Shown here: positions 6,726-14,588 of the stretch, piece by piece
Numbering within the stretch: position 1 is the first letter of the stretch
Layout: each line of letters starts with the position of its first letter
Assembly: GCF_017114945.1 (NCBI RefSeq)
Contig: NZ_JABXKQ010000159.1
Location: 1-34,245, forward strand
Length of the DNA stretch: 34,245 nt
DNA from: Nostoc sp. JL34
GTDB lineage: Bacteria; Cyanobacteriota; Cyanobacteriia; Cyanobacteriales; Nostocaceae
Direction: 5' to 3'
Translations under genes and position numbers: made by a program
Notes under the pieces: generated by a model
What the model was told of the DNA's origin: nothing
The model's database searches: none
The model's input: only the letters and a program-made list of their open reading frames with translations

Positions 6726-7966
6726 ACATACAGTTTGCAAAACGTTTACAACCCCTAAAATCTAATGTATTTGCTGATATGGACAGAGCTAAGGCAGTCG
6801 CTTTGGCTGCTGGTCGAGAGGTAATTGATTTGTCGTTGGGGTCTTCTGATTTACCAGCCGAGGCACATGTCATCGAAGCGATCGCCCAATCTCTTAGCGA
6901 TCGCAGTACCCACGGCTATCTGTTGTTTAATGGAACCCTTGGGTTTCGCGAAGCCGCAGCCAACTGGTACGAACAAAAATTTGGCATCAAAGTCGATCCT
7001 CAAACTGAGGTACTACCTCTGATTGGTTCTCAAGAAGGCACAGCCCATTTACCTCTAGCATTGCTCAATCCAGGAGATTTTGCCCTGTTGCTCGATCCAG
7101 GTTACCCTTCCCATGCGGGGGGAGTCTACCTCGCCAGCGGTCAAATCTACCCGATGCCACTACTAGCAGAAAATGGTTTTTTACCAGTATTTGCTGATAT
7201 TCCTGCCCCTGTCTTGGCCCAGTCGCGGATGATGGTATTAAGTTATCCTCACAATCCCACTTCTGCGATCGCACCTTTATCTTTCTTCCAAGAAGCTGTC
7301 GCCTTTTGTCAACAACACAATCTCGCCCTAGTTCACGATTTCCCCTACGTAGATTTGGTATTTGGGGAAACTGGAGATTGGGGACTAGGGACTAGGGACT
7401 GGGTAATGAATTCTTCCCAATCCCCAATACCCAATACCCAGTCCCTAGTCCCTTCAATTCTGCAAGCTGATCCAGATAAAAGCATCTCAATTGAATTTTT
7501 CACCCTTTCCAAGTCCTACAATATGGGCGGCTTTCGCATTGGCTACGCCATCGGTAATGCCCAGTTAATTAACGCCTTACGCCAGGTAAAAGCCGCCGTT
7601 GATTTTAATCAGTATCGGGGAATTTTGAATGGTGCGATCGCTGCCCTGACTGGCCCTCAAGCTGGGGTAAAAAGTGCTGTCGCTACCTTCCAGGAACGGC
7701 GTGATGCTTTCATCAGTGCTTTACACCGCATTGGTTGGAATGTTCCTACTCCCAAAGCCACAATGTACATCTGGGCAAAATTACCCTCACCTTGGAGTCA
7801 AAACTCCATCGAATTTTGTACCCAGCTAGTCAAACAAACTGGTGTAGCTGTATCCCCAGGTGCTGGCTTTGGCAAATGTGGAGAAGGATATGTCCGTTTT
7901 GCCTTGGTGCATGAGCCACCTTTGTTAGAAACTGCTGTAGAAAGAATTGCCCAGTTTCTTCATTAA
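6719..7966 (+). CDS. Class I/II PLP aminotransferase (LL-diaminopimelate aminotransferase-like)
   Basis: The 415-aa fold-type I PLP enzyme shows GYLLFNGTLGFREAAANWY, the PLP-phosphate region GSQEGTAHLPLALL, DPGYPSH, SYPHNPTSA with the substrate-binding Asn, HDFPYVDLVFGE, and the Schiff-base lysine in FFTLSKSYNMGGFRIGY. The C-terminal Arg lies in EGYVRFALV. Best fit is the group annotated as LL-diaminopimelate or aspartate aminotransferases; the true substrate cannot be read from sequence. About 27 residues between VFGE and PSILQ (roughly 219-245, TGDWGLGTRDW..QSLV) have no place in the family and are encoded by a palindromic heptad repeat (7381-7452) inserted in frame. The start lies inside a heptamer array with no Shine-Dalgarno; a later start is possible but would remove conserved N-terminal sequence. 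Confidence 0.88.
   Translation: MTNIQFAKRLQPLKSNVFADMDRAKAVALAAGREVIDLSLGSSDLPAEAHVIEAIAQSLSDRSTHGYLLFNGTLGFREAAANWYEQKFGIKVDPQTEVLPLIGSQEGTAHLPLALLNPGDFALLLDPGYPSHAGGVYLASGQIYPMPLLAENGFLPVFADIPAPVLAQSRMMVLSYPHNPTSAIAPLSFFQEAVAFCQQHNLALVHDFPYVDLVFGETGDWGLGTRDWVMNSSQSPIPNTQSLVPSILQADPDKSISIEFFTLSKSYNMGGFRIGYAIGNAQLINALRQVKAAVDFNQYRGILNGAIAALTGPQAGVKSAVATFQERRDAFISALHRIGWNVPTPKATMYIWAKLPSPWSQNSIEFCTQLVKQTGVAVSPGAGFGKCGEGYVRFALVHEPPLLETAVERIAQFLH
7381..7452. repeat. Palindromic heptad repeat inside the aminotransferase gene
   Basis: GGGACTAGGGACTGGG (7388-7403) pairs perfectly over 16 bases with CCCAGTCCCTAGTCCC (7437-7452), with 33 bases between. The left arm extends as GGGACTA units and the right side contains CCAATAC units. 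The same design is found in several spacers of this window. It is in frame and stop-free here. Confidence 0.9.
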
Positions 7967-8375
7967 ATTTCTTCTCAAACGAAACGCCAAAGATTTTTGC
8001 TGCCAAAGTCTACGAATGGAACACGCGGTAGGGGCGCACATTTGTGCATCCCTACCAATTCCCGTATTGTACTGAACCGTAAAATTATATCCTGTACTTT
8101 TTATAACCTTACTATTTCCATATAATATGTAATTAAACTGATAAAAATGTCGAAACATTCTTCATCTTTTTATCGATAATCAGAAGGAACTTTACCCAAT
8201 CAGGTCTCCCCGTTTCTTAAACTGGGTTTGTACGCTCAGCTACCAAAGATGGCTAACAATACAGGTCGCGTTTTTAAGTAGCTGTATTGCCAAAAGCCTG
8301 TAGTCAAGACAGCCCAAGCCTAAAAACGGCAGTAGTTTAAAACTTAACTTCCAAACTGACAGAGACTTGAAAACA
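7967..8375. other. Spacer: REP-like palindrome and structured leader of the PEP-CTERM gene
   Basis: No ORF is visible. GTAGGGGCGCACA / TGTGCATCCCTAC at 8028-8055 is a near-perfect palindrome of a type common in Nostoc spacers. Nearer the next gene, AATACAG (8258-8264) can pair with CTGTATT (8282-8288), and CGTTTTTA (8269-8276) with TAAAAACG (8321-8328). These two pairings overlap like a pseudoknot or alternative fold, so the 5' leader may be structured. Confidence 0.55.
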
Positions 8376-9413
8376 ATGAAGATGAATTTTCAGAAACTTG
8401 TAATTGGTGCCTCAATGGCTATTGGTGTGAGCGCTCTTGCAACTGCTCCAGCACACGCTACATCTTTTAGTTTCAATAATACAGGAGAAATTAACACTTA
8501 TACTGGTGGCTCGAATGGTACCTTCATTAAAGGGAATGCACAAGGTGGTACTAACGCTGCCATCAAAGCTTTGACAGATAACAACTCCAGCTCTAACGTC
8601 GAGCTTTGGTATAGTACCGAAAACCCCACTTCTAACGTTGGTTTCACCGCCACACAAGGAAACTACAGTGCTACCGTTAGCAGTGTTACTGCTAGTGATT
8701 GGAGTAGTTTTGGTTCCCAATGGCTGGGTGATTTGTTGAGTACCTACACTCCATTTAAGTCAGTGTGGAATGGGTTTTCAGCGAGTACCCAATCATTAGT
8801 AACGAGTTATTTTCCTTTATTGGGGATGGGAGATCCTAACATTGGTAGCTTCCAATTCGGTCAAAATGGCGGTGTGGAACTGAGCTTGGTTGGTCACTTA
8901 GATGTAAAGACCAAACTCTCAGATACACTTTCTACTAAACTTTCCGAAGCGTGGACTGGAGGAGCGAAATTACTATTTCCAGGTAAAACAATTTTACCAA
9001 GCGCTTTAGAAGTTCAAACTAAGATTTCAACACTTCAACTAACGCTGAACTCGCCTCTAACCCCTGCTGCTACGAAGCTAACGCTGCAAACTCAAATAGC
9101 TCAACTGACATCATTCAAAGACCTCCTCAACTTCCAAGCTGCATTAAACGCCTACCAAGGCGAAATCGGAGCTAGTGAAATTGCCAAGGTAGTTACTGAT
9201 GGTAAAACTTCCTACGCTTACAGCTTTAACCCCACTGCATCTGGAATTACAGCCTCTGATGACGGCGTATCCTACAGCGCTTATTACAACTGGCACACAC
9301 CTACATACACGCCTCCTTTAAAGCAAGTCCCAGAACCATCAATAATACTGGGTCTACTAGGTGTTGCTGGTGTGTTTGCGACCCAACGCAAATTCAAAAA
9401 AGCATCTATTTAA
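8376..9413 (+). CDS. PEP-CTERM sorting-domain exported protein
   Basis: The product (345 aa from this start) has an N-terminal signal peptide: KMNFQKLVIGASMAIGVSAL then APAHA before the likely cleavage. The Ser/Thr/Asn/Gly-rich middle has no recognised enzyme motif. It ends with a PEP-CTERM signal: VPEPS, the hydrophobic stretch IILGLLGVAGVFAT, and the basic tail QRKFKKASI. Such proteins are exported and processed by exosortase, often becoming surface or extracellular material; no exosortase gene is in the window. An in-frame TTG at 8367 would add three residues, but ATG at 8376 (or 8382) is the more likely start. A strong terminator follows. It stands alone, with long AT-rich spacers on both sides. 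Confidence 0.85.
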   Translation: MKMNFQKLVIGASMAIGVSALATAPAHATSFSFNNTGEINTYTGGSNGTFIKGNAQGGTNAAIKALTDNNSSSNVELWYSTENPTSNVGFTATQGNYSATVSSVTASDWSSFGSQWLGDLLSTYTPFKSVWNGFSASTQSLVTSYFPLLGMGDPNIGSFQFGQNGGVELSLVGHLDVKTKLSDTLSTKLSEAWTGGAKLLFPGKTILPSALEVQTKISTLQLTLNSPLTPAATKLTLQTQIAQLTSFKDLLNFQAALNAYQGEIGASEIAKVVTDGKTSYAYSFNPTASGITASDDGVSYSAYYNWHTPTYTPPLKQVPEPSIILGLLGVAGVFATQRKFKKASI

Positions 9414-9443
9414 GATTTTAGGTTCAAAACGACAAATGAGTTA

Positions 9444-9466
9444 GGGAGCTGTTAGCTCCCTTTTTT
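9444..9466 (+). terminator. Terminator after the PEP-CTERM gene
   Basis: GGGAGCT (9444-9450), loop GTT, AGCTCCC (9454-9460), then six Ts. It lies 31 bases after the stop codon. Confidence 0.92.
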
Positions 9467-9976
9467 AATGAATATTTCTTCAAACTATAAGATGATTTAA
9501 TCTTCTAGGTTATACTATTTTTAAAAATATTTGCAACAAATGAATCGGTTGTAAAATTCTATATCTGTATGCCCCTAGCAACGTATTTGTAATATGGATT
9601 TCGTGAAATGGTATTACTTATCCTCACATCCAGATGAAACCTGTTTTAATAAGGGCAATTACTATACTGTCAGTTACAATATTCCTTAAGTATTTTTACA
9701 CATGTAAATGGGGCAATTCAATTTTGAAAATCAGCCGTTTACTTCAAACTATAACTTAGAAAAATTTCGTAAAAAAAAGCTTAATTTTTGATTAAGTTAT
9801 ACTTAATAAATCCTATTGTTTAAGTATTGTAGTGCAGGGAAGTTTAATTTATTAATATCTTTAACTAGATGACATAAGTCAAATTTCTATTCATTTCATC
9901 GTTTAAATGCACTACCGTTTTAGTTTATGGTGATAATTGTTGGCTTTAACTTAAGATAATCAGATAATAGGTAGCA
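9467..9976. other. AT-rich non-coding spacer before the response regulator
   Basis: No convincing gene is seen. The longest thing noted is a 32-codon frame from an ATG near 9595 with no ribosome-binding site. The region must hold the promoter of the response-regulator gene, but I cannot pick one out of the AT-rich background. Confidence 0.45.
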
Positions 9977-10399
9977 ATGACAGTAAAATTACTCAATAGA
10001 GATCAGCCACTGCAATCACACAAAGCTAGACGAATTTTGCTAGTTGAAGACCATTATCTCAATCGGATGTTACTGAGTGACTATCTAAGTTACTGTGGGT
10101 ACGATGTCCAAAGCTTATCAGAAGGCGCTGCTTTTTTCTCAACTATAGAGAGATTCAAGCCAGATTTAATGTTATTAGACTTGAAATTGCCAGATATTGA
10201 CGGTTATTCGCTCTTAAAACAAGTCCAGCAAAAACCTGATTTGTCAAAAATACCTATTATTGTGGTTTCAGCCTTTGCTTTTAAAGCAGATCAAGAAAAA
10301 GCTCTAAGTTTAGGTGCATGTCGTTATTTTGTTAAACCTTTAAAACTCAAGGATCTCATCCTTACGATTGAAGAACAATTTACTTGTTGCCATAGATAG
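9977..10399 (+). CDS. Single-domain (CheY-like) response regulator
   Basis: The 140-aa product is one receiver domain with a 17-residue basic N-terminal lead. It has the acidic pair E24/D25 in ILLVEDHYLN, the phosphoryl-accepting D68 in LLDLKLPDIDG, the Ser of VVSAFA (S98) and the switch lysine K120 in YFVKPL, so it should be phosphorylatable. There is no output domain, so it must act through protein contacts or a phosphorelay. No histidine kinase is in the window. The overall sequence resembles receivers found in cyanobacterial hybrid kinases. It is convergent with the 59-aa ORF downstream. Confidence 0.9.
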   Translation: MTVKLLNRDQPLQSHKARRILLVEDHYLNRMLLSDYLSYCGYDVQSLSEGAAFFSTIERFKPDLMLLDLKLPDIDGYSLLKQVQQKPDLSKIPIIVVSAFAFKADQEKALSLGACRYFVKPLKLKDLILTIEEQFTCCHR

Positions 10400-10420
10400 A
10401 CTTTTCTAATAAGCGTGTAT

Positions 10421-10600
10421 TTATTCCGTTTTTTGGTTAGCGATAAACTCTTCAACACGCTCACTAAGATTTTGTACAGAACTGCCAATTATTTGAATTT
10501 TCTGTTGTACTTGCGCTAACAACAAAACTGCTGTTTGCAACTCATTGAGAGTTTCAGCCATAGCCTCACGATACTGGGCTTCAAAGTCTTGTAAATTCAT
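10421..10600 (-). CDS. Small coiled-coil protein of 59 aa, function unknown
   Basis: This minus-strand frame encodes MNLQDFEAQYREAMAETLNE followed by LQTAVLLLAQVQQKIQIIG and ends EEFIANQKTE. Hydrophobic residues recur with heptad-like spacing, suggesting a short helical coiled coil. It starts at ATG with AAGAG a few bases upstream (reading the minus strand) and converges on the response-regulator gene with a 21-base gap. I do not recognise a family. The coherent amphipathic composition and the position between real genes favour a true gene over chance, but no function can be given. Confidence 0.55.
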   Translation of the reverse strand: MNLQDFEAQYREAMAETLNELQTAVLLLAQVQQKIQIIGSSVQNLSERVEEFIANQKTE

Positions 10601-10937
10601 AGTCTAGCTCTTATCTGAAATTATTATAATAACCATATTCCCAATCATAATCGTAAATTTAACTGACTAAATCCGTTAATTCGCTTAATCTTATAAGTTC
10701 AAGCAAAAAACATAAATATTGTCGATTAATAAAATATTTATCTTACATTCATATAAACGATATTTAAACATATTCTTGATTCTTCAAAAGATTGACAAAA
10801 AGAAAAGTAAATAAAATAGAAATATTTGGATCTAAAATATAAAACTTTAACTAATAAAATAGTATTATCAATTTAAAAATATTAGTTATATATAGATTCA
10901 GAAAGCAAAGTTTTTATGTGACAGTAGCAGCCGATGA
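10601..10937. other. Very AT-rich non-coding spacer
   Basis: No ORF or clear element is seen. The base composition changes abruptly near 10920, where the GC-richer structured segment upstream of uvrC begins. TATATATAGA near 10886 could serve as a -10 region for that segment, but this is only a guess. Confidence 0.4.
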
Positions 10938-11157
10938 CTAAAATTGTAGCTAGACAAACTCTGTGTCTGCTTTAAAGTTCTGAGGCTTGCAGCAAGTTTT
11001 CTGATCAGCGTCTAGCTTGGAAACCAACCACCCCGTGGGAAGCCTTTTGGGTTCGAGCCTCCCCCCGAACCCGAACAGCATGTCGCCTAGCTAAGGCTCT
11101 TAGCATTTCCCTTTGAGAGAAAGGGAGACGCCTTACCGTAAAAGCGTCTACAAATTT
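10938..11157 (+). ncRNA. Candidate structured RNA or long leader upstream of uvrC
   Basis: A GC-richer island in AT-rich DNA holds nested and serial stems. The outer pair is AAATTGTAG (10941-10949) with CTACAAATTT (11148-11157). Inside are GCTAGAC (10949-10955) with GTCTAGC (11010-11016), CCAC/GTGG around 11029-11038, GGGTTCG (11049-11055) with CGAACCC (11066-11072), TCCCTTT (11108-11114) with AAAGGGA (11120-11126), and GACGC (11127-11131) with GCGTC (11144-11148). The outer closing stem suggests a self-contained RNA of about 220 nt. It does not match the tmRNA, RNase P or SRP RNA signatures I know; a 6S-like RNA or a uvrC leader element are options. Strand is inferred only from the uvrC direction. 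Confidence 0.45.
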
Positions 11158-11172
11158 ATCTTTGTGCGGACT

Positions 11173-11206
11173 AAAAGCCTACCTGACTTGAAAGTACTGA
11201 GGTAGG
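11173..11206. other. Hairpin between the structured segment and uvrC
   Basis: CCTACCT and AGGTAGG flank a 15-base loop, just downstream of the structured segment. The following AGTTATTATTCT is T-rich but not a clean U-run, so this is at best a weak terminator. Confidence 0.35.
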
Positions 11207-11362
11207 AGTTATTATTCTCTCCCAGTCTCCATTCCCTCTTTCATGTGTTCTGATGTATGCAGTTTATGACGGCTACTTTATATTTACTTGATAAATAGTT
11301 TGTCAAATCGGCACGAAAAAATAATTTTTCTTAAAATAGAGAAAGATTACCTAATTTTGTTT

Positions 11363-13240
11363 GTGACAATATCTACGCAAATATTACCGCTGCTTAAAGA
11401 GCCAGAACGACTGGAAAACCGTCTAGCCGAAATTCCACCGGAACCGGGGGTTTATTTCATGCGGGACGGGAGCGATCGCATTATATATATAGGTAAATCA
11501 CGTAAGTTGCGATCGCGTGTCCGTTCCTATTTCCGGGATGGCTACAACAAAAGTGAACGTATCGCCACGATGGTCAAGTTGGTGACAGAAATTGAATTCA
11601 TCGTTACTGATACTGAAGCCGAAGCACTAGCGCTCGAAGCCAATTTGATCAAGCAGCACCAGCCATATTTCAACGTGCTGCTCAAAGATGATAAAAAATA
11701 TCCCTATCTCTGCATTACTTGGTCAGAAGATTATCCGCGAATTTTTATTACCCGTAAACGTCAATTCGGCAAAGAAAAAGATAAATTTTACGGGCCTTAT
11801 ACTGATGCTGGTTTATTGCGAGAAATTGTCCGTATCTGCAAGCGCATCTTTCCACAGCGACAACGACCTCAACCACTTTTTAAAGACCGTCCTTGCTTGA
11901 ATTTTGATTTAGGGCGTTGTCCGGGTGTGTGTCAACAGCTGATTTCACCAGAAGAATATCGCAAAGTTGTGCAAAAAATAGCGATGGTCTTTCAAGGTAG
12001 AACTCAGGAACTGATTGATATTTTGACTCAACAGATGAACGCAGCTGCTGAGAACTTGAATTTTGAGTCAGCGGCGCGGATTCGCGATCAAATTTCTGGG
12101 TTAAAGTCGTTGACAGCCGACCAAAAAGTTTCCTTACCAGATGATACAGTTTCGCGGGATGCGATCGCACTGGCAGCCGACGAAGAACACGCTTGTATTC
12201 AATTATTCCAGATTCGCGCTGGGCAATTGGTAGGACGTTTGGCCTTTCTGGCGGATGCTCACGCAGAACCAGGAGCTATTTTACAACGAGCTTTAGAGGA
12301 ACATTATCAAACTGCTGACTCAGTAGAAATACCTATAGAGATTTTGGTACAGCATGATTTACCAGATGCGGAGATATTGGCGGATGTCTTAACTCAACGT
12401 AAAGGCAAAAAAGTGACAATTTTGACTCCTTTGCGGCAAACTAAGGCAGAATTAATTGAGATGGTAGAGCGAAATGCTCAGTATGAATTGCAAAGAATGC
12501 AGAAATTTGGCGATCGCAATCACCAAGCAATGCAAGATTTAGCCGCCATCCTCGATTTACCAGATGCACCCCATCGCATCGAAGGTTATGACATTTCCCA
12601 TATTCAAGGGTCAAATGCTGTCGCTTCGCAAGTTGTGTTTATCGACGGATTACCCGCAAAGCAGCACTATCGCCACTATAAAATCAAAAATCCCACTGTG
12701 ACAGCAGGACATTCAGATGATTTTGCTAGTCTGGCTGAAGTCATCCAGCGGCGGTTCCGTAAATATGCGGAAGATCAGCAATTAACGCGTTTGGGTAATC
12801 CTGACTGGCCTGATTTAATCATGATCGATGGTGGTAAAGGTCAGTTATCATCCGTTGTCGCCGTTTTGCAAGAGATGAATTTATTAGAAGACTTGCGAGT
12901 TGTGAGTTTAGCAAAGCAGCGAGAAGAGATTTTTTTACCGGGAGAATCTAAACCCTTGACAACTGATGCAGAACAACCGGGGGTACAGTTATTGCGGCGA
13001 CTGCGGGATGAAGCGCATCGGTTTGCAGTGAGTTTCCATCGTCAGCAGCGCAGTGATAAGTTGAAGCGATCGCGTTTAGATGAAATCCCTGGTTTAGGAC
13101 ATCATCGACAAAAGCAGCTACTAGGGCATTTTCGCTCAGTGGACTACATTCGGCAAGCAACAACCACACAACTTGCTGAAGTAGCAGGAATTGGGCCACG
13201 TTTGGCTCAAGAAATTTACGATTATTTTCATCCTGCTTGA
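11363..13240 (+). CDS. uvrC: Excinuclease ABC subunit UvrC
   Basis: UvrC makes both incisions around lesions marked by UvrA/UvrB in nucleotide excision repair. From the start used here it is 625 aa, the usual length. It shows the GIY-YIG nuclease (PGVYFMRDG..IIYIGKSRKLRSRVRSYF), the cysteine-containing middle (CLNFDLGRCPGVCQQLI), a UVR domain (ENLNFESAARIRDQI), the RNase H-like C-terminal nuclease (EGYDISHIQGSNAVAS, LIMIDGGKGQLS) and a final double helix-hairpin-helix (LDEIPGLGHHRQKQLL..VAGIGPRLAQEIYDYF). The GTG at 11363 is preferred because the protein then begins VTISTQILPLLKEPERLENRL as in relatives; a TTG at 11288 would add 25 AT-rich, unrelated residues. The gene stands alone. Confidence 0.94.
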   Translation: MTISTQILPLLKEPERLENRLAEIPPEPGVYFMRDGSDRIIYIGKSRKLRSRVRSYFRDGYNKSERIATMVKLVTEIEFIVTDTEAEALALEANLIKQHQPYFNVLLKDDKKYPYLCITWSEDYPRIFITRKRQFGKEKDKFYGPYTDAGLLREIVRICKRIFPQRQRPQPLFKDRPCLNFDLGRCPGVCQQLISPEEYRKVVQKIAMVFQGRTQELIDILTQQMNAAAENLNFESAARIRDQISGLKSLTADQKVSLPDDTVSRDAIALAADEEHACIQLFQIRAGQLVGRLAFLADAHAEPGAILQRALEEHYQTADSVEIPIEILVQHDLPDAEILADVLTQRKGKKVTILTPLRQTKAELIEMVERNAQYELQRMQKFGDRNHQAMQDLAAILDLPDAPHRIEGYDISHIQGSNAVASQVVFIDGLPAKQHYRHYKIKNPTVTAGHSDDFASLAEVIQRRFRKYAEDQQLTRLGNPDWPDLIMIDGGKGQLSSVVAVLQEMNLLEDLRVVSLAKQREEIFLPGESKPLTTDAEQPGVQLLRRLRDEAHRFAVSFHRQQRSDKLKRSRLDEIPGLGHHRQKQLLGHFRSVDYIRQATTTQLAEVAGIGPRLAQEIYDYFHPA

Positions 13241-13283
13241 AGTGACAACTCTTACTCTCACCTTAAACGAGGAGGTGAAAACA

Positions 13284-13331
13284 ATGAAGTTTGCTGATTT
13301 TGATTCTTATAAATCTTATCAGCAAATATGA
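13284..13331 (+). CDS. Possible 15-codon mini-ORF with strong ribosome-binding site
   Basis: GAGGAGGTGA lies 5 bases before an ATG that opens a 15-residue frame (MKFADFDSYKSYQQI) ending in TGA. This is the strongest Shine-Dalgarno I noticed in the window. It could be a genuine micro-protein or leader peptide, or the surviving start of a decayed gene. It lies 43 bases after uvrC. No function is proposed. Confidence 0.3.
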   Translation: MKFADFDSYKSYQQI

Positions 13332-13711
13332 ACTAAATCTTAAGATAGAGATTTTGTGACTAAATATACAGTAATTTATGGGTTTTAATTTTTGAATACA
13401 AGAACGGCTTTTTTTGCATTCGTCTAAAATGACTATAAACAAGGCTCTCTCAAGGCATTAATCATAGGGATCAGTAAATCTCTAAGCAGCATTCAATTAA
13501 AAACCAATTTATGTATCTAAAGTAGGAGAGTAAAATCACTTAAGTTTTAGGATAATAGACACAGATATCTAAAATTTTTCAAACTTGAAATTTTGTTTAA
13601 AATAATCAGCCAATATTACGGCAGTTTGTTAAGTTGGGTCGAACCAGAAATTTTCCTGGTTTAACGTGCAGTTCTACTAAGTAAAAAATCATTACAACCA
13701 GGTGTTTTAAA
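13332..13711. other. Spacer between uvrC and the zinc-ribbon gene
   Basis: No further ORF is seen. AACCAG / CTGGTT around 13646-13665 forms a small hairpin in the likely leader of the zinc-ribbon gene. The rest is AT-rich and featureless to me. Confidence 0.4.
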
Positions 13712-13891
13712 ATGCAGACAGTACAAAAGATTTACTGCCCAAATTGTGGTAGTCACGCAGAGCGCTATTATATTTATGATAGTCAATTAACTAGGACACA
13801 ATGCCCAAGTTGTGACTACTTGATGATTAGCTGCACTCGCACAGGCAAAGTTATTGAAGCTTATGCCCCTGGCATTCATGCACATCGCTAA
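13712..13891 (+). CDS. Small zinc-ribbon protein (59 aa)
   Basis: The product MQTVQKIYCPNCGSHAERYY continues to TRTQCPSCDYLMISC and ends APGIHAHR. CPNC and CPSC form a classic two-knuckle zinc ribbon, so a metal-bound nucleic-acid or protein contact module is likely. Short proteins of this type occur across cyanobacteria and are sometimes annotated after PriA because of the ribbon, which is not a safe function call. AGGTG precedes the ATG, and a terminator follows 20 bases after the stop, so it is a one-gene unit. Confidence 0.8.
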   Translation: MQTVQKIYCPNCGSHAERYYIYDSQLTRTQCPSCDYLMISCTRTGKVIEAYAPGIHAHR

Positions 13892-13911
13892 ATAATAAAA
13901 ATAAAAAAATT

Positions 13912-13941
13912 AAAAATTGGAGAAAGTTTTCTCTAATTTTT
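13912..13941 (+). terminator. Terminator after the zinc-ribbon gene
   Basis: AAAAATT (13912-13918) pairs with AATTTTT (13935-13941), with GAGAAA / TTTCTC inside. The symmetric A and T ends allow it to serve both strands, including the convergent Q-rich gene ending at 13977. Confidence 0.8.
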
Positions 13942-13976
13942 AATAATCAAGTTATTTATCAGAAGTTTTGAACAAT

Positions 13977-14447
13977 TCACAGATTGTCTTTTTGTTGTCT
14001 GAATTGTTGCTGTCGTCTCTGTTCCTGTAATCTCAATTCTTGCTGTTGTCTAATTTGTTGATCTTGTCTGAGTTGTTGATCTTGTATTCTCAGTTGTTGC
14101 TGTCGTGTAAATTCTTGCTGTTGTAGTCTTGTTTCTTGCTGCTGTAGTCTAAATTGTTGCTGGCGGATTAGTTCTTGCCGTTGTCGTGTAAATTCTTGCT
14201 GTTGTATTTTCTGTTGTTGTTGTAGTTGTGGCTGTTGAAGGTTTAGGCGTAGCCATGTTTCCTTCAATTTCTCTTGTGTTTGCTGAGTTTGTTCCTCTTG
14301 TTGTTGTCTCATTCTTTCTTGAAAGGACTCAGGTTGCTGAGGAATCGGTTGAATTATTTGTCCATAAGCAGGAGAATTCATCGGCAAAGCTTTTGCAAAA
14401 ACAATCGCTAGTAGCCATAGTTTAAGCATCAATGAGCGATTCAACAT
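13977..14447 (-). CDS. Glutamine-rich exported low-complexity protein
   Basis: The 156-aa product starts with a signal peptide: basic start, then LMLKLWLLAIVFAKAL, and SPAYGQ as a probable signal peptidase I site near residue 30. The mature part is extremely rich in Gln with Arg, Glu and Leu, in imperfect units such as RQQQEFTRQQQ and LRQQQ. It is probably an extended or coiled-coil periplasmic or secreted protein; no enzyme motif is visible. A second ATG (residue 7) would still give a signal peptide. Low complexity could make a chance frame look coding, but the clear export signal argues for a real gene. Function unknown. Confidence 0.65.
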   Translation of the reverse strand: MLNRSLMLKLWLLAIVFAKALPMNSPAYGQIIQPIPQQPESFQERMRQQQEEQTQQTQEKLKETWLRLNLQQPQLQQQQKIQQQEFTRQRQELIRQQQFRLQQQETRLQQQEFTRQQQLRIQDQQLRQDQQIRQQQELRLQEQRRQQQFRQQKDNL

Positions 14448-14588
14448 ACAATTATTTGTTATAGGTTGGGTTGAGCGATCGCTTAACCTTAATATAACAA
14501 TTTTTACCGCAGGCTTTTTGCAGCAATTGCGACTACTGTCGACATATCTGTGAGATAAAAGTAATGAAATTTACTGAGTGCAACAGAT

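Noticed and set aside
10938..11157. tmRNA, RNase P RNA or SRP RNA
   Set aside because: None of the invariant segments I know (tRNA-like ends with CCA, GAGGAAAGTCC-type P4, GGAAGGAAGCA-type SRP loop) is present, although GGTTCGAGCC looks superficially like a T-loop.
11288..11362. 25-residue N-terminal extension of UvrC from TTG
   Set aside because: Codons are AT-rich and unlike UvrC; the GTG at 11363 gives the standard start.
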